In this document: one piece after another, positions 46,448-57,323 of the stretch
Position numbering within the stretch: position 1 is the first letter of the stretch
How the letters are laid out: each line of letters opens with the position of its first letter
Source of the DNA: Acinetobacter soli
GTDB taxonomy: Bacteria; Pseudomonadota; Gammaproteobacteria; Pseudomonadales; Moraxellaceae
Assembly (NCBI RefSeq): GCF_000760595.1
Contig: NZ_BBNM01000012.1
Location: 34,945 to 98,944, forward strand
Length of the DNA: 64,000 nt
Direction: 5' to 3'
The notes under the pieces: model-generated
What the model was told of the DNA's origin: nothing
The model's input: only the letters and a program-made list of their open reading frames with translations
Database searches by the model: none
Made by a program: the position numbers and the translations under genes

Positions 46448-48190
46448 ATGAAAAAACTTCAACATCTTTTTAAACATGCTGCATTGCTCGGCGTCTGCAT
46501 CAGTGTAGCTGCATGTAATGACAATAACGATCATGATACGGCACAGTCGAGCCAAAGTATTCCACAATTAAGCCCAGCAGTAGGTGCTCAGCTCAAAGGC
46601 AGTTGTACAGATTTAAGCGGTTTCAAATTTGACACCACCGTAGTTGAAAGTGCAACTTTACAAAATGCAGGCGCTCTGACTGTTGCAGGAAAAAATATTC
46701 CGGCGCATTGTTTGGTCAAAGGTTATATGGAGCAACGTATTAGCCCAATCGATGGTCAAACCTATCAGATTGGCTTTGAAATGCGACTTCCAGTGAGCTG
46801 GAACGGACGTTTTCTATATCAAGGAAATGGCGGTACCGACGGCAACATCGCCACAGCGACCGGACAAGTGGGCAGCGGCGGGATGTTAAGCAATGCTTTA
46901 AACGACGGATTCGCGGTAATTTCATCCGATGCCGGACATTCATCTGCACAAAATCCTCTTTTTGGTTTAGATCCGCAAGCTCGTATCAACTATGGCTATG
47001 GTGCTATTACAAAGTTAACGCCTATGGCCAAAGATCTGATTAAAACAGCTTACGGTAAATTGCCAGATCGATCTTATGCAGGAGGTACGTCTAACGGCGG
47101 TCGACATGCCATGATGGCTGCAACACGCTTAGGCGATCAGTACGATGGCATCTTGGCCAGTACACCCGGATTTCATCTACCACGTGCAGCAGCGGCACAG
47201 CTATATACGGCGCAGCAATTACGTCGTGTTACCACCGATGAAAATGATTTAAGCACTGCCCTCACCTATGCAGAACGTAACGTACTTGCCAATGCGATTT
47301 TAACACGCTGTGATGCACTCGATGGTGTAGCAGATGGTATGGTACAAGACGTTGAAGCCTGCCGAACCGCCTTTGATATTCATAAAGATGTGCCTGTCTG
47401 CTCGGGTTCACGTGATGGAAGCTGTTTAAGTAAAGACCAGATCGATGTCGTGGCTAATATTTACCGCGGCCCTGTCAATTCATCTGGCGAAGCATTGTAT
47501 GCGACCCAGCCTTACGATCCGGGATTACTTGGCAGCAATTGGGCAAGCTGGAAATTTGTTTCTTCTGTGGGTACGGCACGCGACCCGGTAGCGGTAGGCA
47601 TTATATTTCAGGTACCACCAGATCCAACAATTGTACAAAATTCACGAAAATTTGCCTTTAACTATAATTTTGATACTGATTACCCAAAACTTTCTGCAAC
47701 CAATTCGACCTATTCAGAAAGCGCGATGTCATTTATGATCCCGCCAGATGAGCTCAATCTGGATAAATTACGCTTGCATGGCGGTAAAATGATTGTGGTG
47801 CAAGGCACAGCAGATGGCGTATTTTCGGTAGATGACACACAAAACTGGTACGATAAACTGATGGCAAAATACAAGAGCAGTAGTTTGGGTGATGCACAAA
47901 GTTTTGCTCGTTTTTATCGCGTTCCGGGAATGAATCATTCGCGTGGTGGGCTTGCGACCGACCAGTTTGATGCACTTACTGCTTTGGTGAACTGGGTAGA
48001 ATATGGTCAAGCACCAGATCAAATTCTCGCTTCTGCACGCGGTGTCGGTAATGCAAGTGGCGAAATCAATAGTGAGTTACCATCGAGCTGGTCGGCCAAT
48101 CGAACTCGACCACTGTGTCCATATCCAAAAATCGCACGTTATAACGGCACAGGTGACAGTGAAAAAGCCGAAAACTTCACTTGTAAATAA
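46448..48190 (+). CDS. hcaG: HcaG, tannase/feruloyl-esterase lipoprotein
   Basis: A 580-residue protein of the tannase/feruloyl esterase family, like the chlorogenate esterase of A. baylyi. It begins with a lipoprotein signal (lipobox VAAC, Cys23), then an alpha/beta-hydrolase domain with GTSNGGRH (nucleophile), ending with a GMNHSRGG segment carrying the catalytic His. It frees caffeate and quinate from chlorogenate at the cell envelope. Its two products feed hca and qui, both encoded here. Confidence 0.9.
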   Translation: MKKLQHLFKHAALLGVCISVAACNDNNDHDTAQSSQSIPQLSPAVGAQLKGSCTDLSGFKFDTTVVESATLQNAGALTVAGKNIPAHCLVKGYMEQRISPIDGQTYQIGFEMRLPVSWNGRFLYQGNGGTDGNIATATGQVGSGGMLSNALNDGFAVISSDAGHSSAQNPLFGLDPQARINYGYGAITKLTPMAKDLIKTAYGKLPDRSYAGGTSNGGRHAMMAATRLGDQYDGILASTPGFHLPRAAAAQLYTAQQLRRVTTDENDLSTALTYAERNVLANAILTRCDALDGVADGMVQDVEACRTAFDIHKDVPVCSGSRDGSCLSKDQIDVVANIYRGPVNSSGEALYATQPYDPGLLGSNWASWKFVSSVGTARDPVAVGIIFQVPPDPTIVQNSRKFAFNYNFDTDYPKLSATNSTYSESAMSFMIPPDELNLDKLRLHGGKMIVVQGTADGVFSVDDTQNWYDKLMAKYKSSSLGDAQSFARFYRVPGMNHSRGGLATDQFDALTALVNWVEYGQAPDQILASARGVGNASGEINSELPSSWSANRTRPLCPYPKIARYNGTGDSEKAENFTCK

Positions 48191-48208
48191 ACACAACCGA
48201 GATAAAAA

Positions 48209-48234
48209 AGAGAGCGACGAATCGCTCTCTTTTT
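48209..48234. terminator. Bidirectional terminator between hcaG and pobA
   Basis: AGAGAGCGA-CGAA-TCGCTCTCT with A-run before and T-run after, placed between convergent genes. Confidence 0.93.
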
Positions 48235-48237
48235 GTT

Positions 48238-49491
<1,254 letters not shown>

Positions 49492-49530
49492 TCATTAAAA
49501 AGACATCTATACTTAAGGCTCAAAATTATC

Positions 49531-49563
49531 CGATTAGCATTACAACTGTCCGATGATCGGACA
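49531..49563. promoter_or_regulatory. PobR operator candidate
   Basis: TGTCCGA-TGA-TCGGACA (49547-49563) is a perfect palindrome and a third related ATCCGATT copy overlaps 49529-49536. Two palindromic sites plus a direct copy is the layout known for PobR/PcaU operators. Confidence 0.75.
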
Positions 49564-49586
49564 AAACCATTTTGGATTTGAATGTT

Positions 49587-50402
49587 ATGGAACAACATCA
49601 CCAATACCTTGCGCACCCTCATTCAAGTGAAGAAATACGCACGGAAGATTACATTGCAGGCTTGGCCAAAGGCTTAGCGCTTTTAGAAGCATTTGGAATT
49701 GATAGGCAGCGACTGAACGTGACACAGGTTGCAGAGCGTACTGGCATAAGCAGAACAGCTGCACGGCGTTATTTAAAGACACTTAAATTTTTGGGTTATT
49801 TAGATACCGATGAGCACTATTTTTGGCTTACACATCGTGTTTTACGTTTTTCTAGTTCTTATTTAAGCTCGGCACATTTACCCAAAGTGGCACAGTCATT
49901 TTTAAATCTACTGTGTGCTCAAACCAGCCTCACCTTTTCAATTGTGGTGCTCGATGAGCATGAAGTTGTACCTGTTGCGCGTAGTTATTTACCCCAGCAA
50001 GATAATCTTCGCGTGAGTCCCTATGGGATGCATTTAGGTAATCGTTTGCCTGCCCACGCCACCTCCACCGGTAAAGTATTACTTTCTGTTCTGGATCGTG
50101 AAGTACAAATTGAATGGATTGAAAAATATGGTCTGAAGCGCCTCACGCCTTATACCATTACCGATGAACATACTTTTTTAGAAACATTAGATGCTGTTCG
50201 ACAATCGGACTACTGTTTGTCTACTGAGGAACATGAACTGGGTGTGATTGCGATTGCGGTACCCGTTTTAAACGCACAGGGGCTTACCATTGCAGCACTT
50301 AATTGTATGTCACAAACCAATCGGGTGCAGCCACAGTATCTTATCGATCAAGTTTTACCTTTATTACGCAATACTGCGAATGAGCTGAGAAATATGATCT
50401 AG
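49587..50402 (+). CDS. pobR: PobR, IclR-family activator of pobA
   Basis: A 271-residue IclR-family protein with an N-terminal helix-turn-helix (NVTQVAERTGISRTAARRYLKTL) and a C-terminal effector domain (LGNRLPAHATSTGKVLLS). PobR activates pobA in response to 4-hydroxybenzoate. The frame extends to a TTG at 49572, but ATG 49587 is preferred. It converges on the DUF2254 gene with a 27-base gap. Confidence 0.94.
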   Translation: MEQHHQYLAHPHSSEEIRTEDYIAGLAKGLALLEAFGIDRQRLNVTQVAERTGISRTAARRYLKTLKFLGYLDTDEHYFWLTHRVLRFSSSYLSSAHLPKVAQSFLNLLCAQTSLTFSIVVLDEHEVVPVARSYLPQQDNLRVSPYGMHLGNRLPAHATSTGKVLLSVLDREVQIEWIEKYGLKRLTPYTITDEHTFLETLDAVRQSDYCLSTEEHELGVIAIAVPVLNAQGLTIAALNCMSQTNRVQPQYLIDQVLPLLRNTANELRNMI

Positions 50403-50429
50403 CATCGCTTATTTATGTATTATGACTTG

Positions 50430-51710
50430 TTAGTTTTTGAAGCTCTGTTCAAATTCATGTTTAAGATAATCACGATCTGGTGCATAAGACAATCCGGCTT
50501 TACTTCGATGATAACAATCAGCCGCCTCTTTCGATGCATATTGGCGCATCTGTATTTCAGGTGCATGACGAGAAATAATAGCCAGTGTTTTGATTAATCG
50601 AATCCCAATTTCTAAATTTGCAATAGAATCTCTTGAGATTGGTGAAAAAACAGGTCGTATTAAATCTTCCATATCTAACTTTTCAATACTCAAGAGATCA
50701 TATTCTGGGCATTCTTGTTTATCTTTTGCATGTGTATCGACCAACAATCTAGTTAAGGCATTTAGAACATTGATTGCTGTAACAGGATCATTGACCGCAG
50801 GTGATAAAGCTCTTTGTGCCACTTCACTCATCACCAGAAGACCAAACCGCGGATCTTGCTCATAGGTTCTGTTTAAACCAATCACTGCACATGGATCGAG
50901 TTCGGATTCAATTTTTTCAAACTCATGATCTGAAAAACTTTCTTTAGGATATACGGCAAACATTTTAGCTCGAGGTTCAACAAACTTTCCAGCTCGAACA
51001 CAGATATGAATATGACATTGGTATTTAGTGGCTACTTTTTGAATTTCTTCCAAATTAAGGTTGCAAATATATCCTGTTTTTTGACTATAAATATGCCAAC
51101 GTGTATCTAAAATAGGTTTTGAATGTTTGGCTCCCAAGTCAGGTTGAGCTCTATAAATAGATAAGCTAGTTCGAGATTTATTCTCGATTTTACTTAAAGC
51201 ATCATTTAACGAACCGAGTCCTGAAATGGTCTGTACCCAGCGAATTAAAGTATAAATCAGATAAAGCAGTACAATAATTGTACTTAAAAAAAGTAAAAAA
51301 CGACCCTCTGTACCATAATACTTGAGCCCCAACGCTATTTTAGCGATAACAGAATAGATGAATGCCGAAATAAAACTTGCAATCGCAATACGCGTATAGT
51401 CATCTTCAATAATTAATAATCTGGCACGTGGTGTGGCTGTATTAGATGTCGATGCTAAAGCAGAAACCATAATGGATAGCGAAAATGTTGTGACTGCCAA
51501 CATACTTGAGGCAATAATATCCAATAAACTAGATAAAGTTTCTGCCGAAATATGTGGCACGTAGTGCTCTGGCAGTAAATAATTGCCAACGCTTGCCAAG
51601 AGTGAAAAGAGAATTGCAAAAATAGCACCCAATGTGGGATGAACCCATAAATTTTTAGATGGATCTGAAAGTAGTAGTTTTAAGCGATACCACATTGTTT
51701 TTATATCCAT
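50430..51710 (-). CDS. DUF2254 membrane protein
   Basis: A 426-residue protein with four N-terminal membrane segments (about residues 25-150) and a soluble C-terminal part containing VMSEVAQRALSPAVNDPVTAINVL, the recognised DUF2254 signature. Function unknown. It lies between pobR and quiA and has no obvious tie to aromatic metabolism. Confidence 0.85.
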   Translation of the reverse strand: MDIKTMWYRLKLLLSDPSKNLWVHPTLGAIFAILFSLLASVGNYLLPEHYVPHISAETLSSLLDIIASSMLAVTTFSLSIMVSALASTSNTATPRARLLIIEDDYTRIAIASFISAFIYSVIAKIALGLKYYGTEGRFLLFLSTIIVLLYLIYTLIRWVQTISGLGSLNDALSKIENKSRTSLSIYRAQPDLGAKHSKPILDTRWHIYSQKTGYICNLNLEEIQKVATKYQCHIHICVRAGKFVEPRAKMFAVYPKESFSDHEFEKIESELDPCAVIGLNRTYEQDPRFGLLVMSEVAQRALSPAVNDPVTAINVLNALTRLLVDTHAKDKQECPEYDLLSIEKLDMEDLIRPVFSPISRDSIANLEIGIRLIKTLAIISRHAPEIQMRQYASKEAADCYHRSKAGLSYAPDRDYLKHEFEQSFKN

Positions 51711-51802
51711 TATTTTTCTTACTTTTTATTTATATAACTTTATGTGTCATTCATCTAGATAAGTTGATTTATTTTAACGCGATGAAACGAAATAATGGTC
51801 AT

Positions 51803-51833
51803 AAAAAATGGCCATACCTTTTGGGCATGACCA
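51803..51833 (-). terminator. Terminator of the pca-qui operon after quiA
   Basis: TGGCCATACC (51809-51818) and GGCATGACCA (51824-51833) form a 10-bp stem with two G-U pairs on the minus strand, followed by six T (51803-51808 on plus strand as A). Confidence 0.85.
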
Positions 51834-51854
51834 TCTAGATTACATTCTAGAGAA

Positions 51855-54284
51855 TTACTTATCTAGGGCATATGCAATCACGTAGTCACCATGATCTGGA
51901 GACTGACGTGCACCACCTGCTGAAATCACAACGTATTGTTTTCCAGTTTTCGGTGACACATAACTCATAGGCGTACCTTGGCTACCCACAGGAAGACGTG
52001 CTTTCCACAATTCTTTACCTGTTGATGTATCAAATGCACGTAGATAGTAATCTTGCGTTGCAGCAAAGAATACCAAACCACCCTGAGTTGCCATTGGACC
52101 ACCAATGGTTGGCATACCAATTGGCGCTTTTAGGCCCATTTTAATGCCCATCGGGCCGGTATCTTCAACTGTACCCAATGGTACTTGCCATGCAATTTGA
52201 CGTGTTTTCATGTCAATCGCTGTCATCGTACCAAATGGTGGTTTCTGACACGGAATGCTCAGTGCAGACCAGAAACGGTTTTTGTTCACTTTGTACGGTG
52301 TACCTTTCATCGGCACTGCGCCCATACCCGTGTTAACTTTCTCACCGCCATTGGCTTGAACTGCTAAGTCTTCTGGGGTTTGTTTGATCAACTGAATCCA
52401 TAGACCTAGACGCATATCATTCACAAACATGTAACGATGCGATGGATCAAATGCGATGGATCCCCAGTTCATTCCACCCAAAGAACCTGGGAAGCTTAAT
52501 GAAACATCGGTACCCGGAGCGGTATAAAGCCCTTCATAACGCATCGATTTAAAGCTGATACGACACATCAACTGATCAAATGGCGTTGCACCCCACATAT
52601 CAGACTCAGTTAAAGTCTGGTTTCCGATTTGTGGCATTTCTACAGAACGCGGCTGCGTTTTGCTGTACTGCTCACCCGGAATATCAGCAGTTTTTACTTC
52701 TTGCTCAATCACTTTGGTTAACGGTTTACCCGTTACACGATCAAGTACATAAAACTGACCAGATTTTGTACCAATCACAACCGCAGGTTTAGTGCTGCCA
52801 TCTTTCATTGGGAAGTCTACCAAGCTTGGTTGCATTGGTAAGTCAAAATCCCATAGATCATTGTGAACAGTTTGATACACCCACTTTTCTTTACCTGTCG
52901 TCGCATCTAGCGCTAAAACAGACGTATTATACTTATGATCTAGTGGCTGGCGGTTTGCACCCCATAAATCGACAGATGAACTGCCCATAGGTAAGAATAC
53001 GGTGTTCATTTTTGGATCATACGACATCGCTGCCCATGAGTTTGCAGAGCTACGCTTGTAAATTTCACCCGGCTTCAACACATAGTTTGGATCTGGATTA
53101 CGTGGGTCGAACGCCCAGCGCAATTTACCTGTAATGACATCATATGCACGAATGACTCCACCCGGCATATCAGCTGCAACGTTATCGGCAATACGGCTAC
53201 CCACAACAATAGAAGTGCCTGCAATGGTCGGTGCAGAAGTGACTTCAAAGCGTGGTGCTTTGGTGCCATCCCCCAAACCTTCTAACAAATCAACCGTACC
53301 ATTTACACCAAAATCTTTACAACGCTCACCTGTATCTGCATTCACTGCAATCAGACGACCATCTGGTGTATTGGTGTACACACGACGTGGGCACTGGGTA
53401 TTGGTTGCGACCGCTGTAACAGGAGTTGCACCAGCCAATGTCGGTTGAGTCAACGCTTTGGTCGAATCAAAGTAAGCGACGCCACGGCAACGCTCCCATG
53501 CATCTGCTTTAGAATTCACTTCTGCTTTCCAGAGCTGCTTACCAGAATCTGCGTCTAATGCAAAAATATTGTTGTGCGGTGTACACAAGAATACTTTATT
53601 GCCAACTTGCAAAGGTGTCATCTGGTCTTCTGCGCCGTTACCTGTACCAGTAGTAAAATCACCTGTACGGAAACGCCAAGCTTCTTTCAATTTAGATACG
53701 TTGTTACGGTTAATCTGATCTAGCGCAACAAAACGGCTTCCGCCTGCATCATTACCATAATGGTCCCAATCAACCTGTTTTTTTGCAGGATCAACCGGAA
53801 TCAAAGGCAACTCTTCACCAGATGCTTTTACTGTTGCATGCGGAATAAACATGCCATATAAACCACCGATCATACCAAGCACGGTCAGTGCACCAACGGC
53901 ATACGCTGGAGCACCAATTGGTGTTTGATATTGGTATTTGCGAATTGAAGGTAAAGTAAATATTACCGCAGCAAATAGACCTGCCGGGAACATCAAACGT
54001 GAATGCAATGGCCAAAATTCAAAACCAGCATCAATTAACGCCCAAATAACAGTACCGATGAACGCCAAAGCATATAACCACACCCCTGTTGCCTTTTTCT
54101 TGAAAATAAAAAAAGCTGAGGCAGTAATAATTAAACCAGCAATCAGGAAGTACCATGAACCACCCAGGCTAATCAGTTTTCCACCACCAATGATATAAAA
54201 TACACCAGTAATGAGTAACGCCAGCCCAAGTATAAAACACCATATTTTAAATATGATGTGAGACTTCGCTTGAGGGTCAGACAT
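51855..54284 (-). CDS. quiA: Quinate/shikimate dehydrogenase, PQQ-dependent
   Basis: An 809-residue membrane-bound quinoprotein. Five membrane spans occupy about residues 1-140 and a PQQ beta-propeller follows in the periplasm (DWDHYGND, WRFRTGDF, WTYQTVHNDLWDFD-like motif). It oxidises quinate and shikimate to 3-dehydroquinate and 3-dehydroshikimate. ATG 54284 has GGAGA upstream; the frame runs to 54314. Last gene of the pca-qui operon. Confidence 0.95.
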   Translation of the reverse strand: MSDPQAKSHIIFKIWCFILGLALLITGVFYIIGGGKLISLGGSWYFLIAGLIITASAFFIFKKKATGVWLYALAFIGTVIWALIDAGFEFWPLHSRLMFPAGLFAAVIFTLPSIRKYQYQTPIGAPAYAVGALTVLGMIGGLYGMFIPHATVKASGEELPLIPVDPAKKQVDWDHYGNDAGGSRFVALDQINRNNVSKLKEAWRFRTGDFTTGTGNGAEDQMTPLQVGNKVFLCTPHNNIFALDADSGKQLWKAEVNSKADAWERCRGVAYFDSTKALTQPTLAGATPVTAVATNTQCPRRVYTNTPDGRLIAVNADTGERCKDFGVNGTVDLLEGLGDGTKAPRFEVTSAPTIAGTSIVVGSRIADNVAADMPGGVIRAYDVITGKLRWAFDPRNPDPNYVLKPGEIYKRSSANSWAAMSYDPKMNTVFLPMGSSSVDLWGANRQPLDHKYNTSVLALDATTGKEKWVYQTVHNDLWDFDLPMQPSLVDFPMKDGSTKPAVVIGTKSGQFYVLDRVTGKPLTKVIEQEVKTADIPGEQYSKTQPRSVEMPQIGNQTLTESDMWGATPFDQLMCRISFKSMRYEGLYTAPGTDVSLSFPGSLGGMNWGSIAFDPSHRYMFVNDMRLGLWIQLIKQTPEDLAVQANGGEKVNTGMGAVPMKGTPYKVNKNRFWSALSIPCQKPPFGTMTAIDMKTRQIAWQVPLGTVEDTGPMGIKMGLKAPIGMPTIGGPMATQGGLVFFAATQDYYLRAFDTSTGKELWKARLPVGSQGTPMSYVSPKTGKQYVVISAGGARQSPDHGDYVIAYALDK

Positions 54285-54358
54285 ACATCTTTCTCCACTT
54301 ATCATGATTGCCATTCTTTGATGTTTTCAAAGTAAGGCGCTCATGTATAAACACATTC

Positions 54359-54386
54359 AGCTAAAGTGGGATAAGCCACTTTAGCT
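54359..54386 (-). repeat. Perfect 11-6-11 hairpin between quiX and quiA
   Basis: AGCTAAAGTGG-GATAAG-CCACTTTAGCT, with no T-run after it on the minus strand. It could stabilise quiX mRNA or tune quiA expression. Confidence 0.85.
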
Positions 54387-54462
54387 GTTCGAATTAAGTT
54401 TAAAAACCAGCAACGATATTGACTATATTTTAGACATTTTTATTCTTCATTTTGTGTCATTG

Positions 54463-55782
54463 CTAGAAATTTAAACGCATAGTTAATCCAGCGACCCATG
54501 CATCATCCACTTCCTTTACACCAGCAGGCTGATGAATATATTGAATATTTGGACGAAGCATGACTGCTGGGGACCATTGATAGGTGTAATTCAGTTCGAT
54601 ATTCAGCTCATCGTGCTGAACAGGAATATAGTTCGATGCCAACGCATCGTATTGGTCATAACCACGACTTGCATCAATTGCAATTTGACGATCTCGTGCG
54701 CGCTCGTTTACCACATAATTGGCCAAACCAAAACCAATCGAATCATTTGGACGGCTATCGAAAGCACCTTTGTACCAAAGTGCAAGTTGCTGGGTACTTT
54801 GAACCGTTGTCGTGGCTTTGTCGTTTAGCACACCGTTAAAGCTGATATACAAACCCCGCTTTGGATCATTGCCTTGTTGCGTAAGTTGCTGCTGTGTATT
54901 GATCCAGAAACTGTGCTTACCATCATGTAATTTACTTGGATTGGCAACATCTGTTGCTTCTGCTGTGGAATATAGCGCACCGATTTTATATTCGCCCGGC
55001 AGCCCACCAAAGTAAGCAAGTTTAGGTTTCCATGCCAACTCCACCGGAATGGTCGCGCCTTTAACATTGTTCATATCTAGGTTAAAGCCGTCACTGTTCG
55101 ACTGTGTTTTGACATTATCTGGATTGACTTCATATACCCCAAGGCCCAATGTCCATTCAGGTGCAAACTGATACTTCACATTTGCCCCCCACAATCCTAC
55201 AGGCCAGTTATACCAGATCGATCCGATCGACTTACCGAGCTGACCACCACAAAGCAATAGATTTTGAAACTCACATTGCGAGCTGTTGAAATCGTCTGAC
55301 ATGCCCATACGACCAATCTTGACTTGTACCGTATTGTCGTCAAAGCCTTTTTTGATCCAAGCCTGCGTCAAACGCCAGATTTTTCCACGCCCATAGATCT
55401 CTTGTGAATTGCCGAGTGCCGATGATCGTGGATCTTTGATACGTTCCAAAGTGATTGCGTTTCCATCACGTTTGGTGATCATGATGGCTGCGCTTGTATC
55501 TTTCCAACCTGCAATTTTACTCAAGTCAAAATTTGCGCCCAGCGTCAGTTGTCCTGCATTTTCAACAGTTGTATTGTCATCAAAGCCACCAGAGATATTA
55601 CTTGCCGCCTGGCTCATGATCGAAGCCGTAAATTTGTATCCCTGTTGTTCAAGTTGCTGGCGATTCCCACCCCAATCGCCCAAAAGCCACTGACGATCTT
55701 GAGAATAAAATTCATTTGCCGAAGCAAACTGACAACTGAGCAAAGCAGCAGAAATTAAGCCCAATTTAAAAAAATCTTGCAT
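54463..55782 (-). CDS. quiX: QuiX, OprB-family porin
   Basis: A 439-residue outer-membrane protein of the carbohydrate-selective OprB group: signal peptide, then WLLGDWGGNRQQLEQQGYKFTAS, and a C-terminal barrel end WVAGLTMRLNF. Expected to be the outer-membrane channel for quinate and shikimate. Placed between quiC and quiA, with a hairpin on each side. Confidence 0.92.
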   Translation of the reverse strand: MQDFFKLGLISAALLSCQFASANEFYSQDRQWLLGDWGGNRQQLEQQGYKFTASIMSQAASNISGGFDDNTTVENAGQLTLGANFDLSKIAGWKDTSAAIMITKRDGNAITLERIKDPRSSALGNSQEIYGRGKIWRLTQAWIKKGFDDNTVQVKIGRMGMSDDFNSSQCEFQNLLLCGGQLGKSIGSIWYNWPVGLWGANVKYQFAPEWTLGLGVYEVNPDNVKTQSNSDGFNLDMNNVKGATIPVELAWKPKLAYFGGLPGEYKIGALYSTAEATDVANPSKLHDGKHSFWINTQQQLTQQGNDPKRGLYISFNGVLNDKATTTVQSTQQLALWYKGAFDSRPNDSIGFGLANYVVNERARDRQIAIDASRGYDQYDALASNYIPVQHDELNIELNYTYQWSPAVMLRPNIQYIHQPAGVKEVDDAWVAGLTMRLNF

Positions 55783-55804
55783 TGAAAATTCCCTTTTTAT
55801 TCAA

Positions 55805-55829
55805 GGTGTTTCCAATTTCTGGAAACACC
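55805..55829 (-). repeat. Perfect 10-5-10 hairpin between quiC and quiX
   Basis: GGTGTTTCCA-ATTTC-TGGAAACACC. Minus-strand sequence after it is AT-rich but with no strong T-run. Confidence 0.85.
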
Positions 55830-55843
55830 GTATACTACAAACA

Positions 55844-57304
55844 TTATTTCATCATCACCGCTGAACTGAGCTCTGAAGTCGCACCCAAGTGATCAGTCAC
55901 ATTTGCCGTGATCGATGGCATAACAACTTTTGGTGTCCAGTTGGCTTTTGCAACGCCCTGAGCATCTGTAACAACAACTACAGAATCTAGATACTGCTCA
56001 GCTTCTTTAGAGGAAGCCGAACGGTTACCAAAGAATTCAACGTTATAACGTTGATTTGGCATACCTTTTACTTCTACCGTAATTTGTTTTTTAGATACAG
56101 TGAGCTTCGGCGCGTGAATACCTTGGTTTGGTACAGCGTTACAGTTTTGCTGATTCGGCTGAGTACAGGTTTTTTGCAGCTTTGCAGGCTCAATGACAAC
56201 ACCACCACCACGAGAGCCAACAAAACCTTCATGCTCGAGCGCAGGCACACCAAACACGATTGCGCCTAAACGCTGATTCGGCACACATGAACCACCCGCT
56301 TCGCAGCGCTTAATGTCTTTGCCGTTATTCCAAATTTGGTTTTTGGTCAATGTGATACGAGCATTGGCATCTTTTTCAGAACGAATCGCCACCCCAATAC
56401 GGTTACCATGCACTTTGTTACTGTCAAAAATATTGCCATCGCCTGTTAAATTGAATCCCAACGAGTTGTTGGTTAACTCATTGTAGGCGATGTAATTACG
56501 TTTACCCCAGTTGATTTGCAAACCGTCTGAGTAGTTCTCAAACTTGTTACCGACCACGGCATTGTCGTTGCCCCACAAAATTTCAATGCCTTGTGATGGT
56601 TCAGGATTCGCTTTTGTTGAAGTAAACAAGTTATTGGCAACTAAGTTAAATGCTGCACCGCGAGTTAACTCAAGACCATCGCCGTTATCGATAAACAGAT
56701 TGTCTAACACCTTATTGTTATTGGTGGTGGTCGATGTCGGGTTGCCTTTACCATCATCCCCTGTGATCATCACACCCGCACCACCGTAGTTATTACTAAT
56801 GCGGTTATGTTGAATCAAGTTGTTACTTGAGCGATTGACCAAAACACCAATACAAAAGCGATGTACATCTAAGCCTTTTAACGTTACGCCGTTTACATCT
56901 TGCAAGACCAAGCCCGGTAAAGTCATGGTACGGACGTTTGTGCCGTATTGCTCTGGGTTTGCTCCTGGGCAAGCTTTAGCACCTTCACCTTTAATATAGT
57001 TTGAACCATCAATCGCGATGTATTCACCAGTTTTATCCCACTGAGTCCCAATAATCTTGACTGCTGATTTGATAGGTGGAAGTGGCTTGTCGACTTTAAT
57101 CACATACGGTGCTTTGCCAACCGCTTGAATTAAAATTTGATTTTCTTGAGCCGTATTGGCGTTTGATTGCTCAATTGCCCAACGTAAAGAGCCTTTGTCG
57201 TTATCATCCTGATAACGATCAACGATATAAGTTTCCGCAGACGCAAAGCCTGAAGAGATTAAGCCCAAAGCAAATGCTGATAAACGCAAAGAATTCAATT
57301 TCAT
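55844..57304 (-). CDS. quiC: QuiC, 3-dehydroshikimate dehydratase
   Basis: A 486-residue exported protein with signal peptide (cleavage near FASAETY). A right-handed beta-helix with repeats such as NNLIQHNRISNN, NNKVLDNLFIDN and NLVANNLF gives it a NosD/pectate-lyase-like look. It converts 3-dehydroshikimate to protocatechuate in the periplasm. It is unrelated to the TIM-barrel DHS dehydratase type. Confidence 0.92.
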   Translation of the reverse strand: MKLNSLRLSAFALGLISSGFASAETYIVDRYQDDNDKGSLRWAIEQSNANTAQENQILIQAVGKAPYVIKVDKPLPPIKSAVKIIGTQWDKTGEYIAIDGSNYIKGEGAKACPGANPEQYGTNVRTMTLPGLVLQDVNGVTLKGLDVHRFCIGVLVNRSSNNLIQHNRISNNYGGAGVMITGDDGKGNPTSTTTNNNKVLDNLFIDNGDGLELTRGAAFNLVANNLFTSTKANPEPSQGIEILWGNDNAVVGNKFENYSDGLQINWGKRNYIAYNELTNNSLGFNLTGDGNIFDSNKVHGNRIGVAIRSEKDANARITLTKNQIWNNGKDIKRCEAGGSCVPNQRLGAIVFGVPALEHEGFVGSRGGGVVIEPAKLQKTCTQPNQQNCNAVPNQGIHAPKLTVSKKQITVEVKGMPNQRYNVEFFGNRSASSKEAEQYLDSVVVVTDAQGVAKANWTPKVVMPSITANVTDHLGATSELSSAVMMK

Positions 57305-57323
57305 GACAGTTTCCTTGTCAGGA

